A DNA stretch of 39,627 nucleotides. Source: Thermoproteales archaeon. GTDB taxonomy: Archaea > Thermoproteota > Thermoprotei > Thermofilales > Thermofilaceae. The stretch is taken from the NCBI GenBank assembly GCA_021163245.1, contig JAGGXB010000090.1, positions 1 through 39,627 of the forward strand, given 5' to 3'. The notes below the pieces were generated by a model, which was not told the DNA's origin, did no database searches, and worked only from the letters and a program-made list of their open reading frames with translations. Position 1 is the first letter of the stretch. Every line of letters starts with the position of its first letter. Position numbers and translations under genes: made by a program. Of the stretch, positions 1 to 7,733 are shown piece by piece.

Positions 1-1
1 T

Positions 2-559
2 AATGAATATGAATTATTGAATTTTTTAAAAAATACGCCACTAGATATAACCTATTATATAAATAAGCTTAAAAATGAGGATGAAAAGGATTTGGTGATA
101 AAGGAAATATTGCTAGATATTAAATACTATGAATATTATTTTTCGACTTTAAAAGAATTTAAAAAATTTTTATTTCCTATGGTTAATCTTGAAAGGATAA
201 TAACATATATTTTTTGGTGCACAATGATTGGAGAAGAAAAAATAAGTAAACTTTTATTGCTATTTAATATTAAAAATTTAAATTATGCAGAAATTTCTCA
301 TGCATTAGGTTTATCTAAAAATGATTTACAAAGGCATCTAGAAAATAAACATTATATGCGTTTATTAGAGATAGCTGAGGATAATTTTATCAAGAAACTT
401 AAGAAAAATGTTCTTAGGAACAAAGACAACATATTCTTTGTATATTACTATATGATTGCCTCTTATTATGAGATGAAAAACTTGGAGAAAATTTTACTTG
501 GAAGAAAAATAGGGCTTCGTCCGGAAGTTATTAGAGGAACTTTAAAATTATTCATTTAA
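2..559 (+). CDS. atpC: A/V-type ATP synthase subunit C (5'-truncated by window edge)
   Basis: This is the C-terminal part of subunit C (the d-type subunit), the socket that joins the central rotor to the membrane c-ring. The reading frame is open to the left edge of the window without a stop, so the TTG at 17 is probably internal. About 185 codons are visible, against roughly 340-350 residues for the whole family. The end of the protein (NLEKILLGRKIGLRPEVI, followed by a short hydrophobic tail) matches the usual last helix of archaeal subunit C, and aromatic-rich helical segments precede it. Its stop overlaps by four bases the stop of atpK on the other strand. The neighbouring atpK, I, F, H and E genes support the call. 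Confidence 0.82.
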   Translation, partial: NEYELLNFLKNTPLDITYYINKLKNEDEKDLVIKEILLDIKYYEYYFSTLKEFKKFLFPMVNLERIITYIFWCTMIGEEKISKLLLLFNIKNLNYAEISHALGLSKNDLQRHLENKHYMRLLEIAEDNFIKKLKKNVLRNKDNIFFVYYYMIASYYEMKNLEKILLGRKIGLRPEVIRGTLKLFI

Positions 560-912
560 ATCTTACCGAGAATCATGATTGCTATAAGTAAGCCATATAT
601 GGCTATTCCTTCAGCTAAGCCTCCGATAATAAACATGTAAGATTTTAGCTCTGGTTTTTCAACAGCGGCAGCGAAACCAGATGAGGCCACTGAACGTAGT
701 GCTATACCTGCGGCTATACATGATCCAGTGACGGATATTGAGGCACTTAGAGTAACTAAACCTACTCCAATAAGATCAGTTACAGCTTGTTTATCCTTAT
801 AATCTGATACATTAGTTGTACTAGCATATACCTGTACTACAATTGCCGAGAATCCTATGATAAAGTTGAAAAGAATAATAATATTAGCTAATTTTTTTGG
901 GTCTATGTTCAT
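556..912 (-). CDS. atpK: A/V-type ATP synthase proteolipid subunit K (c-ring)
   Basis: Membrane rotor subunit that carries the coupling ion. From the chosen ATG the protein is 118 residues: an N-terminal hydrophobic segment that looks like a signal peptide (ending near VQVYA), then one hairpin of two glycine- and alanine-rich helices. The second helix carries the ion-binding glutamate in GGLAEGIAIYG. The ATG at 912 is chosen because GGGGA lies just upstream; a TTG nine codons earlier is possible but would spoil the signal sequence. The residues that often bind Na+ in other archaea (Ser/Thr after the Glu, a Gln in the first helix) are absent, which hints at proton coupling. It lies 57 bases downstream of atpI on the same strand. 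Confidence 0.88.
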   Translation of the reverse strand: MNIDPKKLANIIILFNFIIGFSAIVVQVYASTTNVSDYKDKQAVTDLIGVGLVTLSASISVTGSCIAAGIALRSVASSGFAAAVEKPELKSYMFIIGGLAEGIAIYGLLIAIMILGKI

Positions 913-969
913 TTGATGTCCCCGTCTTTCTATATACAACGTGTATTAACTCTTTAAGGCTAATAAATT

Positions 970-3837
970 TTACTTTTGGGCTATGGTTATAGCGGAAGGT
1001 GAGACAGGTATAAACTCCTGACCTCCCCCTCTAAAGAATTTAGTGGAAAATTCATAGTAAGTTAATCTAAGTGCTTGGATGCCGACGGCAAATGCTTCAA
1101 TTGACAAGACTAGGATATTTGTTATAAAGTAACCTATGGGTACACTTAAAATCGATGATAATTCGATAGCTAGGATACCAAATACTTCATGTGCAATAGC
1201 AAAAGCAGCAAGCCTTATATATGATAATGAATTAGCAGGATAGGCTACTATCATTTCTAATAGCTCAATAATACCGTTGGTAATTTCTTCGCTTTCACCT
1301 GTTTTTAGAAATTTCAAGAATGCTGAGATGAGCACTATTATTAATGTGCTTGAGATAATAATTATAAATGGTAACGCTTTAGGTGTTGTTAGAATACTTA
1401 GATTATAGCCGTTATCTATGACTAGATACGCTAAATATACACCACAAATATAGTAAATTAGTCCTATTAAACCTGTACCACCAAAAAATGCATGGTAATA
1501 ATTTTTCTCATTTATATCATTTATAATATTTATAGACATAGCTATTATTAGTTGTACTACTCCGAATAGTAATGCTATTCCTATTATAGTGTAGGGATCA
1601 TGTACAGGCTTCAATATTTTCCAAGGTAGAATATCAGCTAGAAAAGCCATTCCATAAAATAAACCGAAGATCATTGAAGATATACCAGCGAATAATGAGA
1701 GTACACCTAATGTTTTAGTATTTTCCTTGCTTATTCCAAAGATTTCCTTATCACTCCTATATAGAAGAAAGCCTAGAGATGAAATTATTGCACCCAGTCC
1801 TATATCACCAAACATAAGGCCATACATTGTTAAAAATAGTAGTGTAAAAATAAGAGTAGGATCTATTTCCCAATAGTTTGGAATTCCTCTAAGCAATGTA
1901 AGAGATACAAAGTATCTTAATATACCTTTTTTATTAAGGAGTGTAGGGGCCTCCTCACCAATTACAACATCTCTTATTCTAAAATAAATAATTCTTGGGA
2001 TTTTAGAGATGATAGTTTCTTTTAGATAGTTTACATATTTTTCTGGGATCCATCCATCAGCTATAAAAACTCTTCTATTGTGTAAAAGTGTCAATCCCTG
2101 TATATGGCTTTGTGCATTAAGTAAACTTTCAATAAATGGTTGCAGTGATAAAATATTTTTTCCTAAATCTACGAATTCTTCAATAATTTTTAACATATAT
2201 TCTTCATCAAGATATATTTTTTCAATATTTGGTTCCTTACCAATATTTTGAAGTATATTGTAGTTTTCTTTTAAAGATTTTATTACTTTTTCCGTATCAT
2301 CTATAATATTTTTAATTATCTCAAATCTTTTATCAGAAGGTATCATTCTGGCCTCTAGCTTTTTCATCTTTAAGGTTTCTAATTCATTAAATAATTTTAG
2401 ATATAGTGGATCATCAAGAGTGATTTTTCTTTTTTTGATATGATAATCAATTATTAGAAATAAAATTAATAATTTTATTTTCTCGATTTTTTCATTTAGC
2501 TCTTGGTCTATTCGTTCAATTGCTGTGGTTATGTTTTCCAAGATATAATCAGGTATCTCTATTTTATTCATCTTGTATCTCTCCATAACAGAGTTTATGT
2601 CTTGTTCGTTAATGGTTTTATGAGCTATGAGAATAGCTGATTCTGATGTATCAATATCTAGAAACTCCATTGCGGCTCCAATTTTTATTATTTCTTTTTC
2701 TATTTCATCTAAGTGATCTTTATTTCCTATGAAAATTGAAAGTTCTATATCGCCGATTTTTTTCCTAAGAAAGGAAGTTGTTGGGAATTTTGCTAGATAT
2801 TTTTCAATGATTTTTTTAATTGCTTTAAGTTTTTCAATGTTTAAAACTTCTTGTTCTATATCATTACATACTGTTGGATATATTTTACAATACTCCTTTT
2901 TCATTAATTCATCTATTAATTTTTCATCTATTTCTGAGGTCTCAAAGAGTTTTCTATAAATATTAAGCATCTTTTGTTCTATTTCAAATTTTTTTAAAAT
3001 ATCAAGATTTTTTTCCTCAAAAATTTTCCTAGTAGTTTTTATGACAATAGCTTCTTCTAGCATTTCTTCAACAAGTAATATGTTATCATAGATATTCTTA
3101 CATGCGTTTAATGCTAATTCCAATAGTTGGACTCTAGAGGCCTGTTCATACTCGAAAGAAGATATAAGAAGTGTAGCGAGTTCAGAAAGTAGATCGAATG
3201 TTCTTCTTTTTAATTCACGGATTCTCCTATCAATGCTGGAAAAAATAAAGTCACTGGACGTATACATCCATTCTGGTAATCGAACCTCTTTCAATTTATA
3301 TTTACTTATAATATTTGAAATTTCGATATCTAGATCTTTACTATAAACTAATACAATTATGATTTCTTCAGATGATAGAAATATAGTTTTTACTACGACT
3401 CTATTTTTCCTTAATTCATTTATTAATATCCTTAAAAATTTCTTATCTGCATAATACCATTTAAAGACCAATTTTTTAAACTCTTTTTTGAACACTAAGG
3501 GAGACATGTTTATTTCTAAAAGTTTCTCAATAATTTCTCTATAATAATTAATTTCTTTATATTCCTCATAGATTTTCTCCATCTCTAAACGAAGAATGTC
3601 ATCTTTATAGGTACTTTTTATAATAATTTTATAAGCTTCACTAATGTCTATTTTTTCAGAAGAAATACGGTTTTCGACGATTAATTGTAATAAAAGGGGT
3701 AGATGTGTTCTCGATCCATGAACAAGAGGTTTTAAATGTATTGCTCCTAAACTAATAAGACTATCCAAAAGATCATATTCATATTCCTCAGGTACAATTA
3801 CCTTAAATCGTAACATTTTTTCAGGTTTAATTAGCAT
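970..3837 (-). CDS. atpI: A/V-type ATP synthase subunit I (a subunit), unusually long
   Basis: Stator subunit that forms the ion half-channels against the c-ring and anchors the peripheral stalks. The membrane half (about residues 640-930) is typical: a YWEIDPTL-type entry, FGDIGLG, the essential channel arginine in LSYIRLAAFAIAHE (R875), and a RLTYYEFSTKFFRGGGQ ending. The N-terminus (KPEKMLRFKVIVPE) and the GWIPEK lobe near residue 595 are also typical. At 955 residues it is well above the usual 620-720. The surplus is cytoplasmic: a lobe plus coiled coil around residues 115-215 appears to recur around 345-455. It starts back to back with atpF. Confidence 0.93.
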   Translation of the reverse strand: MLIKPEKMLRFKVIVPEEYEYDLLDSLISLGAIHLKPLVHGSRTHLPLLLQLIVENRISSEKIDISEAYKIIIKSTYKDDILRLEMEKIYEEYKEINYYREIIEKLLEINMSPLVFKKEFKKLVFKWYYADKKFLRILINELRKNRVVVKTIFLSSEEIIIVLVYSKDLDIEISNIISKYKLKEVRLPEWMYTSSDFIFSSIDRRIRELKRRTFDLLSELATLLISSFEYEQASRVQLLELALNACKNIYDNILLVEEMLEEAIVIKTTRKIFEEKNLDILKKFEIEQKMLNIYRKLFETSEIDEKLIDELMKKEYCKIYPTVCNDIEQEVLNIEKLKAIKKIIEKYLAKFPTTSFLRKKIGDIELSIFIGNKDHLDEIEKEIIKIGAAMEFLDIDTSESAILIAHKTINEQDINSVMERYKMNKIEIPDYILENITTAIERIDQELNEKIEKIKLLILFLIIDYHIKKRKITLDDPLYLKLFNELETLKMKKLEARMIPSDKRFEIIKNIIDDTEKVIKSLKENYNILQNIGKEPNIEKIYLDEEYMLKIIEEFVDLGKNILSLQPFIESLLNAQSHIQGLTLLHNRRVFIADGWIPEKYVNYLKETIISKIPRIIYFRIRDVVIGEEAPTLLNKKGILRYFVSLTLLRGIPNYWEIDPTLIFTLLFLTMYGLMFGDIGLGAIISSLGFLLYRSDKEIFGISKENTKTLGVLSLFAGISSMIFGLFYGMAFLADILPWKILKPVHDPYTIIGIALLFGVVQLIIAMSINIINDINEKNYYHAFFGGTGLIGLIYYICGVYLAYLVIDNGYNLSILTTPKALPFIIIISSTLIIVLISAFLKFLKTGESEEITNGIIELLEMIVAYPANSLSYIRLAAFAIAHEVFGILAIELSSILSVPIGYFITNILVLSIEAFAVGIQALRLTYYEFSTKFFRGGGQEFIPVSPSAITIAQK

Positions 3838-3925
3838 TATTATCTAATCCCCATATATTTAAGATAAAAATTTAACTATGTTAGATATAAAGAGTCATAG
3901 TTTTAAAAATTACTGGTGGGTTTCA
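3838..3925. promoter_or_regulatory. Divergent promoter region between atpI and atpF
   Basis: This short AT-rich stretch separates the leftward atpI from the rightward atpF. A TATA-like run (atatatttaa, about 3852-3861) could serve the rightward unit, placing the start of transcription near 3880-3886. GGGGAT on the minus strand lies about ten bases before the atpI ATG. GGTGG at 3915-3919 precedes the TTG taken as the atpF start. Assignment is by eye only. Confidence 0.4.
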
Positions 3926-4243
3926 TTGAGCATAGTTGCTATTGGATCAGATATAGGTATTGAAACTCTCAAGATAATTGGTGCAAAAATACTAACGATA
4001 ACTGATGTTAGAGATGAAGAAGAACTATCTAAAGTTTATGGTTCTGTTATAAATTCTAAAGCTGTAATTATTGAAGATAATTTATATAGAGTTTTAAAAG
4101 CCGACCTAGAAAACATTATTTCAAGTTTACCAAGTCCTCCTCTAATAATAGTTGTACCTTCATTTACTGTACATGAAACTTCTAGATTAAGAGAAATACA
4201 TAATAAAGTATCTCTAGCTGTAGGGGTGAAATTAAAATGGTAG
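3926..4243 (+). CDS. atpF: A/V-type ATP synthase subunit F
   Basis: Small central-stalk subunit that sits with D in the rotor and influences ATPase activity. The fold signature is visible: a first strand SIVAIGSD, a middle AVIIEDN strand-loop, then PPLIIVVPSF and a C-terminal AVGVKL. I chose the TTG at 3926, which gives 105 residues, near the usual 100 or so, and has GGTGG six bases upstream. An in-frame ATG at 3878 would add a 16-residue extension rich in aromatic residues that the family lacks, but it lies close to the expected transcription start and cannot be excluded. The stop overlaps atpH by seven bases, so F-H-E are probably cotranscribed. Confidence 0.82.
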   Translation: MSIVAIGSDIGIETLKIIGAKILTITDVRDEEELSKVYGSVINSKAVIIEDNLYRVLKADLENIISSLPSPPLIIVVPSFTVHETSRLREIHNKVSLAVGVKLKW

Positions 4244-4548
4244 ATATAGATTTTACTAGACTTTTAGTGGCAGAAAGGGAGGCGGATAAAAGAATTGAAA
4301 AAGCACATAAAAGAGCCGACGAAATTTTAAGACAGGCTCGTGAGGAGGCAAGAAAAATATTTGAGGAGAAATCAAAGATAGATGAACAGGCAATATATGA
4401 AGAAATAAGGAATGAACTTGCAAAAGAATATGAGGATTTCTCTATAAGACTAGCTAACCAATTTGAAGGATTCAGAAAATATATAGAAGAAAATAGGGAG
4501 GAAATTATCCAGAAAATAGTTATGCTTACATTAGGTGTTAATTTATGA
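4237..4548 (+). CDS. atpH: A/V-type ATP synthase peripheral stalk subunit H (coiled coil)
   Basis: A 103-residue, highly charged, alanine-containing helix (for example AEREADKRIEKAHKRADEI) that should form a long coiled coil from about residue 8 to 70. This is the pattern of the H (AhaH, G-like) subunit, which pairs with subunit E to make the peripheral stalk binding subunit I. GGGGTGA lies eight bases before the ATG, inside the end of atpF, and its stop overlaps the atpE start by four bases. The sequence alone fits many coiled coils. Its position between F and E makes subunit H the best call. Confidence 0.77.
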   Translation: MVDIDFTRLLVAEREADKRIEKAHKRADEILRQAREEARKIFEEKSKIDEQAIYEEIRNELAKEYEDFSIRLANQFEGFRKYIEENREEIIQKIVMLTLGVNL

Positions 4549-5180
4549 GGGTTCAGGAGGAAAGAGAAATACTTGCTGCATTAATTAAAGAGATAGAAAA
4601 GGCTGCTGACGACGAAATTAAAAAAATTTTAGGAGAGGCGGAAAAACAGAAAGTGGAAATATTAAAAGAGGCTGAGGAAAGGGCATTAAAAGAAAGAAAG
4701 AAAAAAGAAATGGAAATTAGGCGAAAGGCTAGAATTGAGATTTTAAAGGAGTTATCGTTTAAAAGAATTTCGTATAGGAAAAAAATATTACTTGAGAAAT
4801 ATAAGTTAATTACAAGTTTAGTTGATGAAGCTAGGAAAATAGTAATTGATGAAGTTAGAAAAGGTAGTCATCTGTATTATCTAGGATTAGAAAAACTTTT
4901 AGAGGAAGCAGTCATAAATCTGAATAAAAATAATGTTATTATAATCTGTAATAAGAGAGATAGAGAAAATATTGAAGGAATGTTACAGAAAGTTTACGAA
5001 TCAATAAAGGAAAAATATAATAGAGAGTTTAATGCTGAAATTAGATCAACATTACCTGACGATGAATACGGTGTTATTGTTTTGAGCTCCGACAAGAGAG
5101 AGTATTATATAAATACTATTAGTTCTCGTTTTGATTATTATATAAAAGAGTATCTTCCAGAATTACTTTACAAGAAATAA
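4545..5180 (+). CDS. atpE: A/V-type ATP synthase subunit E
   Basis: Peripheral stalk subunit E, 211 residues, a normal length for the family. The first 110 residues are a continuous charged helix with AEKQKVEILKEAEERALKE repeats. The C-terminal domain shows the family pattern: a short strand VIIICNKRD, a helix, then DEYGVIVLSSDKREYYINTISSRFDYY, which corresponds to the conserved 'GGvvv...dg.i.v.NTle.Rl' region. Here the usual glycine pair is replaced by DEYG. It follows atpH with an ATGA overlap. The A, B and D genes that normally follow are absent; a convergent hydrogenase gene starts 40 bases on. Confidence 0.87.
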   Translation: MRVQEEREILAALIKEIEKAADDEIKKILGEAEKQKVEILKEAEERALKERKKKEMEIRRKARIEILKELSFKRISYRKKILLEKYKLITSLVDEARKIVIDEVRKGSHLYYLGLEKLLEEAVINLNKNNVIIICNKRDRENIEGMLQKVYESIKEKYNREFNAEIRSTLPDDEYGVIVLSSDKREYYINTISSRFDYYIKEYLPELLYKK

Positions 5181-5220
5181 ACATTAAATAGTATATTAGT
5201 TTTTACAAATTCTTAAGAAG

Positions 5221-5574
5221 CTATGCTTTGATTAATTCATCTCTATTTAATACGGCTAATTTGTATTCGTTAGTGGTTATATACGCTTTAACAGGACATA
5301 CTAAAACGCAGTGATAACAAAAGACACATGCATCATAATTGACTACTGCCAATTTTTTTCCAGGTTTTTTAGGATTAGGTATCATCTTGATTGTGTTTGA
5401 TGGACATTCACGTGCACATAGATTACATCCTATACATTTTTCATCATCGACATAATGCAATCCTCTATATTCCGGTGTTGCAGGTATATCTACTTTTACA
5501 GGATATTCGATAGTTGCTGGTTTTTTAAAGAGGTTTTTAGCCATTTCACTAATAAATTTTAGAGAGATTTTCAT
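5221..5574 (-). CDS. Complex I-like hydrogenase ferredoxin subunit (NuoI homologue)
   Basis: Electron-entry subunit of the energy-converting hydrogenase, 117 residues. Two complete CxxCxxCxxxCP motifs bind two [4Fe-4S] clusters: C47, C50, C53, C57 and C83, C86, C89, C93. The N-terminal stretch SLKFISEMAKNLFKKPATIEYP resembles NuoI/FpoI-type subunits, which lie on the membrane arm. Its ATG overlaps the stop of the large-subunit gene (ATGA), and it is the last gene of the B-C-D-I unit. No NADH- or F420-oxidising partner is nearby, so soluble ferredoxin is the likely donor (inference from group 4 hydrogenases). Confidence 0.92.
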   Translation of the reverse strand: MKISLKFISEMAKNLFKKPATIEYPVKVDIPATPEYRGLHYVDDEKCIGCNLCARECPSNTIKMIPNPKKPGKKLAVVNYDACVFCYHCVLVCPVKAYITTNEYKLAVLNRDELIKA

Positions 5575-6722
5575 TTTCTCAACTCTCTTATATTAATTAT
5601 TCTTTCATCACCATTCTGGTTAACTACAATGATTCTTTCCATACATGAGATACATGGATCAAATGATCCAAATATAACAGGAACATCAGCTAATACTACA
5701 TCTCTAAAAGCTATTCTACTTCCATTGAGAATATTGGGAAAGCTAGGTGTCCTTACTTTAACTCTGTAAGGTTTATCTCCTCCTTTACTTATCATATGAT
5801 AAAGAAGTTCGCCACGTGGAGCCTCGCTTCTAGATATTGCTTCTCCTTCCGGATATCTTCTTTTGATAAATTTAGGTGCTATAGGACCTGTGGGTAGATG
5901 ATCTAACAAATATTCGATTATATTTATCGATTCAAAAATTTCATCGATTCGTACAAGCATTCTAGCCCATGAATCTCCCTCACTGTAGGTTATCAAATTA
6001 AAAGGTATTTCGCCGAATGCAGCGTAGGGTTCATCTTTTCTTATATCAGTTTTTACACCTGAGCCTCGAGCTGTTGGTCCCACTAAACCATACTGAACCG
6101 CCTCATTTTTCTTTATTATCCCGACACCCTTTAATCTATTCAAAACTGTGGAATCCTCGCTAAAAACTTGTTTATATTTTTTCATCCTGACTTTCAATAA
6201 ATCTAGCGTTTTCTTTATAGTTTGTATCTTTTGATCATCGATATCTCTTTTTACGCCACCAGGCCACATAAAGTCTGCGATAACTCTTTGTCCAGTTACG
6301 ATTTCCTTAAGTTTCATTACTGGTTCACGATCCCTCATAATTAACATAAATAAACCCTGGAATCCCATAATTTCTGCTTCTACTGCTAAAACTAGGAGAT
6401 GGCTATGAATCCTTTCTAACTCACTGACAAGGCTTCTCAAATATCTTGCTCTTGGAGGAACCTCAATATTACCTATTTTTTCAAGTACCTGAACATAAGT
6501 TAATTGATGCACTATATTGCAGATTCCACAAACTCTTCCAAAAACATACATTGCTTGTAGAAAACTTTTAGATTCTCCAAGTTTTTCAATTCCTCTATGG
6601 TTATATCCAGTAATTACTTGTACATTTTCCACATGTTCTCCATCCACTCTTACCTTTAACATCAATGGTTCATGTAGAGCTGGATGTTGTGGACCGACAG
6701 GTATTTCAATGCTAGTTTTCAT
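5571..6722 (-). CDS. Group 4 [NiFe]-hydrogenase large subunit (NuoD-like fold)
   Basis: Catalytic subunit, 383 residues, related to NuoD (49 kDa) of complex I. Both active-site cysteine pairs are intact: C65 and C68 in GRVCGICN, and C357 and C360 in FDPCISCMER. True NuoD and FpoD proteins have lost them, so this should be a working [NiFe] hydrogenase rather than a quinone reductase. HRGIEKL near residue 42 and ELERIHSH are shared family motifs. The protein continues 20 residues beyond R363, the kind of C-terminal tail removed by HycI-type proteases after nickel insertion; such a protease is encoded at 14602. Start and stop each overlap neighbours by four bases (nuoC-like, nuoI-like). Confidence 0.95.
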   Translation of the reverse strand: MKTSIEIPVGPQHPALHEPLMLKVRVDGEHVENVQVITGYNHRGIEKLGESKSFLQAMYVFGRVCGICNIVHQLTYVQVLEKIGNIEVPPRARYLRSLVSELERIHSHLLVLAVEAEIMGFQGLFMLIMRDREPVMKLKEIVTGQRVIADFMWPGGVKRDIDDQKIQTIKKTLDLLKVRMKKYKQVFSEDSTVLNRLKGVGIIKKNEAVQYGLVGPTARGSGVKTDIRKDEPYAAFGEIPFNLITYSEGDSWARMLVRIDEIFESINIIEYLLDHLPTGPIAPKFIKRRYPEGEAISRSEAPRGELLYHMISKGGDKPYRVKVRTPSFPNILNGSRIAFRDVVLADVPVIFGSFDPCISCMERIIVVNQNGDERIINIRELRK

Positions 6723-7159
6723 TTTTTATCACTCTGCCAATCTTTTCTTAAGGGACAAACATTTATAATTGAAGAGGGTACGAAAAATCCTTTCCTAAGA
6801 TATTTATTACCTTTAAATTCGACACCTAGTAAATCATAGATTTCTTGTTCATATGGAATAGCTCCTGGGATAATATCAATTATTGAATCTAGAAAAGGTT
6901 GATCTCGTGGAATATCTGTCTTAATTATTAAGAGGGTTTTATAATCGTAAAACCAAATCTCGTAGTCAATTTCAAATATATTTTGTTCAATGTAATCTAT
7001 TCCAGTTATTGTTGCAAGATACATCTTATTATTAAACCTATTCCATAATTCTTTAATAGTATCCTTAATTCTTTCTTTAGGAATGCTCACAATAATTTTA
7101 TTTTCTTTTTCAGAAAATTCAAGTTTTTTCTCTATTAAAAAGTCTTTAATGCTCGACAT
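6719..7159 (-). CDS. Complex I-like hydrogenase 30 kDa-type subunit (NuoC homologue)
   Basis: Structural subunit next to the large subunit in the hydrophilic arm. The protein is 146 residues, comparable with compact NuoC, FpoC or EchD-type subunits. The signature lies near residues 100-120: IPYEQEIYDLLGVEFKGN, followed by YLRKGF, corresponding to the family pattern E.EiyDllGi.F.gh..L.R. No metal-binding motif is expected or seen. Its start overlaps the end of the small-subunit gene by 14 bases, and its stop overlaps the large-subunit ATG by four, so translation is probably coupled. NuoC and NuoD are separate here, not fused. Confidence 0.88.
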   Translation of the reverse strand: MSSIKDFLIEKKLEFSEKENKIIVSIPKERIKDTIKELWNRFNNKMYLATITGIDYIEQNIFEIDYEIWFYDYKTLLIIKTDIPRDQPFLDSIIDIIPGAIPYEQEIYDLLGVEFKGNKYLRKGFFVPSSIINVCPLRKDWQSDKK

Positions 7160-7592
7160 ACAACTCCTCCTCTTCCTTTATTTTCATCAAAAGTTTAACT
7201 ATGCCATCAATTATAGCCTCTGGTTTCGGTGGGCATCCGGGGATGTATACATCTACTGGAATAACTTTATCAACACCTTCTAACACACTATAAGAGCCCT
7301 TAAATACACCTCCACTAATAGCACAAGCACCTACAGCTATAACATATTTAGGATTTGGGGTTTGTTCATATATAGTTTTAAGTCGTTCAGCAGCTTTTTC
7401 AGTTACTGCACCTGTAACGATTAATATATCTGCATGTCTCGGACTAGGTGACAGTTTTATACCAAATCTTTCAGGGTCATAAAGAGGTGTTATTGCTGCT
7501 AAGACCTCTATATCACAGCCATTACATGCACCTGTATTAAAATGCGAAAGCCAAGGTGAAAGACGTATAAACTTTAAGTTCCATCGAGGCAT
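7146..7592 (-). CDS. [NiFe]-hydrogenase small subunit (NuoB homologue)
   Basis: Electron-transfer subunit holding the proximal [4Fe-4S] cluster next to the [NiFe] site, 148 residues. Ligands are C23 and C26 in NTGACNGCDIEV, C90 in VGACAISGG and C120 in PGCPPKPE. The CxxC spacing at the first pair is the hydrogenase form; complex I NuoB normally has two adjacent cysteines there. It is the first gene of the B-C-D-I unit, with a TATA element about 31 bases upstream of the ATG, so its mRNA may be nearly leaderless. Together with the large subunit it marks the cluster as hydrogenase. Confidence 0.94.
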   Translation of the reverse strand: MPRWNLKFIRLSPWLSHFNTGACNGCDIEVLAAITPLYDPERFGIKLSPSPRHADILIVTGAVTEKAAERLKTIYEQTPNPKYVIAVGACAISGGVFKGSYSVLEGVDKVIPVDVYIPGCPPKPEAIIDGIVKLLMKIKEEEELYVEH

Positions 7593-7616
7593 GTTATTTC
7601 GAGTATATGTTAGTAA

Positions 7617-7629
7617 GTTAATATATAAC
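7617..7629 (-). promoter_or_regulatory. TATA element of the hydrogenase B-C-D-I unit
   Basis: On the minus strand this reads GTTATATATTAAC, centred about 31 bases before the small-subunit ATG at 7592. Archaeal transcription usually starts 25-30 bases after the TATA centre, so the mRNA should begin at or just before the ATG. It lies in a 141-base AT-rich gap (7593-7733) separating the membrane-arm genes from the catalytic genes. I see no other gene in that gap. Confidence 0.5.
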
Positions 7630-7733
7630 TCTTTTTTATTTAATTAATTTAAATTATAGATTATATTTATTTAAAATAAATTTATAGTAATATATGCCAT
7701 AATTAGCATAGAAATTATAAGTTTGTAAAAGAT

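Noticed and set aside
5571-6722. Calling the cluster an ordinary Fpo/Nuo complex I because of strong NuoD, H, L, M and N similarity
   Set aside because: The large subunit has both complete CxxC pairs and a cleavable tail, the small subunit has CNGC, and a dedicated maturation protease lies beside it; complex I enzymes lack these.
7593-7733. A small gene or RNA in the gap between the two hydrogenase units
   Set aside because: The stretch is almost entirely A and T with stops in all frames and no stable stem of note; only a TATA element can be supported.
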